Assembly (NCBI GenBank): GCA_949752735.1 | Contig: OX457036.1 | Span: forward strand, 6,726,692-6,790,691 | DNA: 64,000 nucleotides | Direction of reading: 5' to 3' | Origin: Lumbricus terrestris | Taxonomy: Eukaryota; Annelida; Clitellata; Crassiclitellata; Lumbricidae | Shown here: positions 58,118-64,000 of the stretch, one piece after another | Layout: every line of letters begins with the position of its first letter | Numbering within the stretch: position 1 is the stretch's first letter | Made by a program: the position numbers and the translations under genes | Notes under the pieces: model-generated | Databases searched by the model: none | The model's input: only the letters and a program-made list of their open reading frames with translations | Told to the model about the DNA's origin: nothing

Positions 58118-60027
58118 CAGTGTTTAATCTAGACGTCTCTGGGGGGGAACTTTCCCCCCCAGGATTGACATTCCCCCCCCCCCAGAAAAATTTCACAAAA
58201 TGTTATTGGTTTTTAGTAACTTTTTCATCTTTGTTTTACTTGAAGTGTTATAATATACCGTGATATTATTTACTATTATGTGATTATAATGACATTATTT
58301 ACTACTATAATATACGATACTATCATGTTGCAATGAATATAACTTACTGTATATATTTAGATAAACACTATTTTTTTCTAACTAAATACAGAGATGACAT
58401 CTCATCCAGAAAAATTTGTCAAAATGGTAATAGTATTTAGTTGCTGTTTAGTGTTTACATCATTGCATTACATGAACTGTTATAATAATATAACCGTAAT
58501 ATTATTTACTGCTACATGGTTGTAGTAATTATTTACTGTTATATTATATGACAAAATCCAGCAAAAATGAGCATAATTTACTGTTAATATTTGTACAAAT
58601 ACTATTTTTGTACAACTGAATGGCTATCAAGTGCTATCCTTCACATTTTAAACTGTCAAATTTCAAAATGTTTTGGTCCTATTATCTGAACACCTAGTAA
58701 AACATCATTACTACAAGACTAGTGGCTTCTTGATTTTGGTACCAGTAGTTTATTAGCTCTTGGTAGATTTGTGTACCATTAAATATGATTTTGGAAAGTG
58801 TGTCCTGGTCAGCAACTCAGGGCCATATGGAAAAACTGAGATAAGCTGACAGTTTCTGATTACAATGCTGAAAAGTCAGCTTATTTACTCATGTAAACAG
58901 TAATTCATTAGAATAACCCAGCAACAGCAGAACTGAGCTGCTGAACACGATACATAAAGATTTGTTTATTGTAATTATATAATATATATATATATATTGA
59001 AATCCTAAAACACTTTTTATGAGTACTGAAATAATGGAGTTATTTTGATAAAATGGCATCTTCAAAGGGTACCATTGCAATGTGGAAATTCAAGAAGTTT
59101 CTAATGAGTCACTGAAAAAGTAGGATACAGCTATTTGGTTAAGATGATACCTAAAAATGCTCCCATCCATTGCAATGTGGAAATTCAAAAAGTTTCTAAT
59201 GGATCACTGAAAAAGTACAGCAATTTTGTTAAGATGACACCTTAAACTGCTGCCATTGCAATATGGACATTCAAAAAGTCTCTAATTGATCACTGAAAAA
59301 AAGGACAGGTACTTTGTTAAGATGACACCTTAAAATGTTGCCATTGCAATTTGGAAATTCTAAAAGTTTCTAATGGGTCACTGAAAAAGTACAGCTATTT
59401 TGTTAAGATGACACCTTAAAATACTGCCATTGCAATGTGGAAATTCAAAAAATTTCTAATGGGTCACTGAAAAAGTACAGCTATTTTGTTAAGATGACAC
59501 CTTAAAATGCTGCCATTGCAATATGAAAATTCAAAAAATTTCTAATGGGTCACTGAAAAAGTACAGCTATTTTGTTAAGACGACACCTTGAAATGCTGCC
59601 ATTGCAATGTGGAAAATCAAAAAATTTCTAATGGGGTACTGAAAAAGTACAGCTACTTTGTTAAGATGACACCTTAAAATGCTGTCATTGCAATGTGGAT
59701 ATTCAAAAAGTTTCTAATGGGTCACTGAAAAAGTACAGCTGTTTTGTTAAGATGACACCTTAAAATGCTGCCATTGCAATTTGGAAATTCAAAAAATTTC
59801 TAATGGGTCACTGAAAAAGTACAGCTATTTTGTTAAGATGACACTTTAAAATACTGCCATTGCAATGTGGACATTCAAAAAAATTCTAATGGGGAGGGGG
59901 ATTTGCCCCCTCCCCATTACCCCCCTCAGTGCGCTACGCGCCTCACGAGCGTCCTTCGGGCGCTCAATTGTCTCCCCCCAAAAAACCTCAATTCCCCCCC
60001 AGCGGAGGGGGACTAAATTAAACACTG
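58118..60027. mobile_element. TIR element with internal minisatellite, 9-bp duplication TCTGTTCAT
   Basis: Ends CAGTGTTTAATCTAG and, reversed, CAGTGTTTAATTTAG. TCTGTTCAT at 58109-58117 and 60028-60036 is identical. Subterminal long C/G runs. The middle (58200-59060) is AT-rich without ORF and is followed by a tandem array. No transposase. A 9-bp duplication is longer than the 8 bp of hAT. Class left open. Confidence 0.85.
59083..59892 (+). repeat. ~86-bp minisatellite, about ten units
   Basis: Each unit reads CCATTGCAATGTGGAAATTC, TTTCTAATGGGTCACTGAAA, TTGTTAAGATGACACCTTAA. Unit starts lie near 59086, 59172, 59251, 59340, 59426, 59511, 59595, 59684, 59769 and 59858. Lies wholly inside the TIR element. 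Confidence 0.93.
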
Positions 60028-60124
60028 TCTGTTCATTCATCCGATATTCGCTTATGGCAGTCCGTTGACGTCTATTGGACCAATACCAGATGCATTATAA
60101 TACACACTGGATGGATGGATCCAA

Positions 60125-60450
60125 GGTTTAACGACAGCTTATGACAACAGAGGTCGTTGCTGTCAACAAATTTTTACGGGCGCATTACAGTTCACACGCA
60201 TCGCGATCAATTACTGAGTTTATATTTATCTGCTGAGAATGCTGATTAGTGATTATACACCCTGGGAGCTCGGGTTTTATATAATTAATGTGCTGATAAT
60301 GCTGGTTATATAAATTGTATGCATCACGAAATAAAGGTGTCGTCGTTTATCGCCGAAAAATTCGCTTTTTTCGCTGTTAACGACTTCGACTTCCAATGTC
60401 TTCCAGAAAACCAAGGCCGTTGACGTGCATACTGTTGCAACTCAATTAAA
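60125..60450 (+). repeat. Family Y core then family X middle
   Basis: TTATGACAACAGAGGTCGTT at 60137, then AAATAAAGGTGTCGTC at 60329 and CAAGGCCGTTGACG at 60412. Confidence 0.6.
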
Positions 60451-60639
60451 TACTGGACTCCATTGTCTTATTCCTCTTAGTGACTGACTTAATTACTTAC
60501 TTTATTACTAACTCACTTACTTACTTAATATCCTGCTTACCTTTTTGCTTATTTACTCGCTTACTCAAGAGTGGGTTTTAGCGTGCTTTCTGCTATAGAA
60601 CCGATTGTACAAATTTACGATAACGATTGCAAAAGATGA

Positions 60640-60673
60640 TGTTGGAGGCCATGACAACGACGACAACGACGAA

Positions 60674-60753
<80 letters not shown>

Positions 60754-61575
60754 TGATGATGATGATGATGACGATGACGACGACGATGATGATGACGATG
60801 ATGATGACGATGTTGATGACGATGACGATGATGATGATGACGATGGTGATGACGATGACGATGACGATGATGATGATGACGATGGTGATGACGATGACGA
60901 TGACGACGACGATGATGATGACGATGATGATGACGATGTTGATGACGATGACGATGATGATGATGACGATGATGATGACGATGTTGATGACGATGACGAT
61001 GATGATGATGACGATGATGATGACGATGTTGATGACGATGACGCCGATGATGATGATGATGATGATGACGATGTTGATGACGATGACGATGATGATGATG
61101 ACGATGATGATGACGATGTTGATGACGATGACGATGATGATGATGACGATGGTGATGACGATGTTGATGACGATGACGATGTTGATGACAATGGGCGATG
61201 ATGATGACGACGATGTTGATGACGATGACGATGATGATGATGACGATGATGATGACGATGTTGATGACGATGACGATGATGAGGATGACGATGATGATGA
61301 CGATGTTGATGACGATGACGATGATGATGATGACGATGATGATGACGATGTTGATGACGATGACGATGAGGATGATGACGATGATGATGACGATGATGAT
61401 GACGATGTTGATGACGATGACGATGATGATGATGACGATGATGATGACGATGTTGATGACGATGACGACGATGATGATGACGATGATGATGACGATGTTG
61501 ATGACGATGACGATGATGATGATGATGATGACGATGGTGATGACGATGACGATGACGATGACGAGGAGGAGGAGG
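60640..61575 (+). repeat. (GAC/GAT)n array with 45-bp higher-order unit
   Basis: The phrase GATGTTG recurs at 60935, 60980, 61025, 61070, 61115, then 61212, 61257, 61302, 61347, then 61404, 61449 and 61494. Steps are 45 bp except at two irregular joints. Every variant keeps the 3-bp register. Long Asp, Ser, His and Ile frames are artefacts. Confidence 0.95.
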
Positions 61576-61989
61576 TGGATGACAATCATAATCAAGTTCA
61601 TATAAAACACTATTTAACACTTTTCATATCAATCGCTGAATCACGTCTCTAAAATTATTTATCCGATAAGAGTCAAAAATCTTGACTTCATGCAATAGCT
61701 TACTTATTTGCCTACTTGCTTACTTGCTTGCTTACTTGTGCCTAACGACAAACCGATTAAGAAACAAACTCCTCGGATAAATGGCCATCCTCTGCAAACT
61801 TTCAAAAATTCAAAGAGGTAGTGAGACACTGAGATGGAGGAGGGAGGAGTGAGGAAGGGATTCATATTGGTGTAAACGGTAAGTAAGCGGCCAATCATGA
61901 GCATTCATATTAATTTTGTTGAAAGAGTCGATGAATGCATGTCGTTACGATAGAATGATGATATCTTGTATTGAATTCTTTAACTGTAT
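61576..61989. other. Non-coding stretch with a CTTA tract
   Basis: No gene seen. Confidence 0.4.
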
Positions 61990-62052
61990 TATTTTAAACA
62001 TTTATAAAGCGCCTCTAACAGGGAGACCCGTTCAGAAGCGCTCCCAGATGAT
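61990..62052 (-). repeat. L2 3'-end fragment hosting a LINE insertion
   Basis: Reversed: GGGAGCGCTTCTGAACGG ... AGAGGCGCTTTATAAATG. Its CTCCCAGATGAT (62041-62052) is the left copy of the next element's duplication. Confidence 0.75.
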
Positions 62053-62755
62053 CGTCGTCGTCGTCGTCGTTGCCCTCGGCCACTGGAACGAAGCATTTCG
62101 TCCGTCATGACCATCCTCATTGCTGCGGATCGGGGATTAGAGTCGACGACGCCATCTTCCTCCACTGCTCTCTGTTTCTCGCGGTCCTCACACAGTCGGC
62201 CATCACCATCCCCGTCCATTCCTCCACGTCATCCATCCATCTTCTCCTCGGCCTTCCCCGAGCCCTTTTTCCATCAAGATAGCCCTGACATATGAATGCC
62301 GGCAGCTTGTCGGCTCTAATCATGTGTCCGAAGTAGTTCAGCTTCCTTCCTTTCACCACCTCCAGCAAGCGCCGCTCTGGCTGCAACTCTTCCAGTATAG
62401 ATTCGTTTGTTCTAAACTCCTTCCAGCTGACTCTCAGCATCTTTCTATATGTTGTCATCTCAAACGCTGATATTCTTCTTTTGTCTTCCTTCCTTAGCGT
62501 CCAAGTTTCACAGCCGTACAGTGCCACCGGCCACACCAGTGACCCCATAAGCCTTAGCTTCAGCCCTGCTCCAATGGTTCTGTCCTTCCACAGTGTAGTC
62601 AAAGACCCCATGGCCGTTCGCGCCATCCCCAGTCTGGCTCTAATCTCCCTGCCTCCATCTCCACTCTCCTCCACTATGACGCCTAGGTAACGGAACGACT
62701 CCACTTGCTCCAAGATTCCTCCATTACATGTGATCGCTATCCTCTCTATCTCTCT
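62053..62755 (-). pseudogene. 5'-truncated LINE, RT C-terminal part, 12-bp target duplication
   Basis: A 198-codon open frame: LEQVESFRYLGVIVEESGDG, ARTAMGSLTTLWKDRTIGAG, LYGCETWTLRKEDKRRI, LNYFGHMIRADKLPAFICQG and KRARGRPRRRWMDDVEEWTG. This is the region after the RT catalytic core. The 3' end is a (GAC)n tail (62052-62072). CTCCCAGATGAT at 62041-62052 and 62756-62767 is the target duplication. An open frame and intact duplication indicate a recent insertion. A frameshifted relative is at 22264-22905. The clade is uncertain (RTE or I group). Confidence 0.88.
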
Positions 62756-62767
62756 CTCCCAGATGAT

Positions 62768-64000
62768 GCTTCAATGAAAACAATAACCCTTCAGAGAGAC
62801 ATTAAGTGCTTTCAAATTGCTTTACATTAGATGGGAGATGCGAAATTCATCATTACTATAATAGTTATCTCTTCAAACATAATTATGTTTGGTTACAAGT
62901 CGCGCTATGAACGTTTGCTCAGTAGTTAATGCAGTAGATGAATCAAACTGTTTTAATAGATTTACAAGCTGTCTATTAATATCGTCCTACTGCTTATATT
63001 ATCCATCGCCATCTGGTGAATGAAAGACTTAGTTACACTTTTTAGAACAGTGTTTGGTGCGAAACACGGTAAAAGTCGTCAAGAAGGACAGACCCTCTTC
63101 CGCTGCTCATACGTCATATCCGGTTTCTCTTTTCCCTCCGAGTTCTTCTTAGTTCACCAGTTTACATCTAATAATTATGTTACTAGTTGCTAGCTGTGAT
63201 ATCGAAGTTTTTAGGCTTTTTAAAGTTACTTATAGCTTCCGGCATTTATTTTTAAGGGTGTTTTAAAACCGGACAGGTTGCGGACAATATTTTAGAAATT
63301 GTCATGTTTTATCATTCGAGAAATTTATATTATGAATTGCATCAGAATCAATACAAAAGAAATACAAGAAAGAAGTATAAAAGATAATCACATAAATTAT
63401 CGGTTATATATTTTTTTATTGATTGGAGCAAATAAATTGCGTAATTAATAATTAGTAATTCAAATTGATATGAACTATAATATTATGACGGCAAGTCACG
63501 TTTAAACGGCTGGTCACAAGTTATTGCAATTAAGGTGTTTGTTAGCCATGCGCAGGCGTTCATTAGGTTCACATGTACGCTGTACTGGCGCCATCTGGCG
63601 AATGAGACGCTAAAACGACCATTTGGGAGGTAGACTGGGGGCGGTTCACTGTCAGTGCAGATCATCTGACCTTCGTGTTGGGCTGTTACTATTACCGTAT
63701 AACCTATCCCCAAGTCAATCTGGCGTTTCCTTTATACCCGTTTCATATTATAAAATAATTGGATTTTATCTGAAATAATGAATTGAAATCGTCTAATCAT
63801 GAAATTGCATCAACACTTTCGACTAAAAATCCTACTTTAGGATAAAATCTCACGGCTAAGCCTACTGAGTTATAGGCCTAAGGACCGTTATGAAATGTAA
63901 ATTTTCTTCGTCAATGGAAGTTGCCTTTGCGTTTACACTGTGAGAAATCTGTTACAGTAAGAGGTGACACTTTGAAATCTCTAGCCACGAATTTGTAAGC
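62768..64000. other. Non-coding stretch at the right edge
   Basis: No gene or transposon recognised. Two CTCF-like motifs on the minus strand (63006-63019, 63588-63601) and a pyrimidine run CTCTTTTCCCTCCGAG near 63127 were noted. This could be the flank of a gene beyond the window. Confidence 0.4.

Noticed and set aside
63110..63140. Ribosomal-protein-type pyrimidine start (5' TOP) promoter
   Set aside because: A short CT run alone is weak and no following coding exon is visible.

Overview
This is a repeat-dominated nuclear window from an animal, most likely a marine invertebrate deuterostome. Three things suggest this. The Ty3/gypsy-type pol at the left edge has integrase before reverse transcriptase, an order described for the Gmr1-like group of deuterostome elements. 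There are many L2-type LINE fragments. The only convincing host gene is an Olig-family bHLH factor. The species cannot be fixed from the sequence alone. Base composition is AT-rich, with very long trinucleotide arrays.

Layout. 1-4356: right-hand part of a Gmr1-like LTR retrotransposon (PR-INT-RT-RNaseH and 3' LTR). 5569-7561: a TIR element holding a hAT element (BED-finger transposase remnant), which itself holds a Mutator-like MITE. 9387-13088 (minus strand): an Olig-like bHLH gene whose bHLH exon is split by a 2.8 kb hAT element with a perfect 8-bp target duplication. 13.8-17.2 kb: giant ATT, ATC and CA arrays between fragments of a retroelement C-terminal domain. 17956-21267: a large TIR element with a truncated piggyBac inside. 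21.5-24.6 kb: SINE, LINE and L2 fragments in a duplicated segment. 27.5-29.1 kb: a GAY array and a decayed L2 fragment.

31339-35002 and 40740-45421 are two copies, in opposite orientation, of a hAT-like element. Both have perfect 8-bp target duplications and both carry internal 119/104-bp satellite arrays. The second copy also holds a Tc1/mariner element with about 190-bp TIRs. Between and around them lie L2 fragments, a piggyBac MITE and SINEs. 45.4-62.8 kb holds further hAT MITEs, an unnamed non-coding repeat with trinucleotide tails (family X), an unnamed dispersed repeat (family Y), a TIR element with an internal minisatellite (58118-60027), a 0.9 kb GAY array with a strict 45-bp higher-order period, and a 5'-truncated LINE with a 12-bp target duplication. 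62.8-64 kb holds no recognisable gene.

The coding sequences do not form a host pathway. They are remnants of at least five transposition systems (Ty3/gypsy, LINE, hAT, piggyBac, Tc1/mariner) plus one transcription-factor gene. The most distinctive features are the transposon-borne satellite arrays, the interrupted Olig-like gene, the SINE that shares its 3' stem-loop with the local L2 LINEs, and a strong excess of the palindrome TAGGCCTA.
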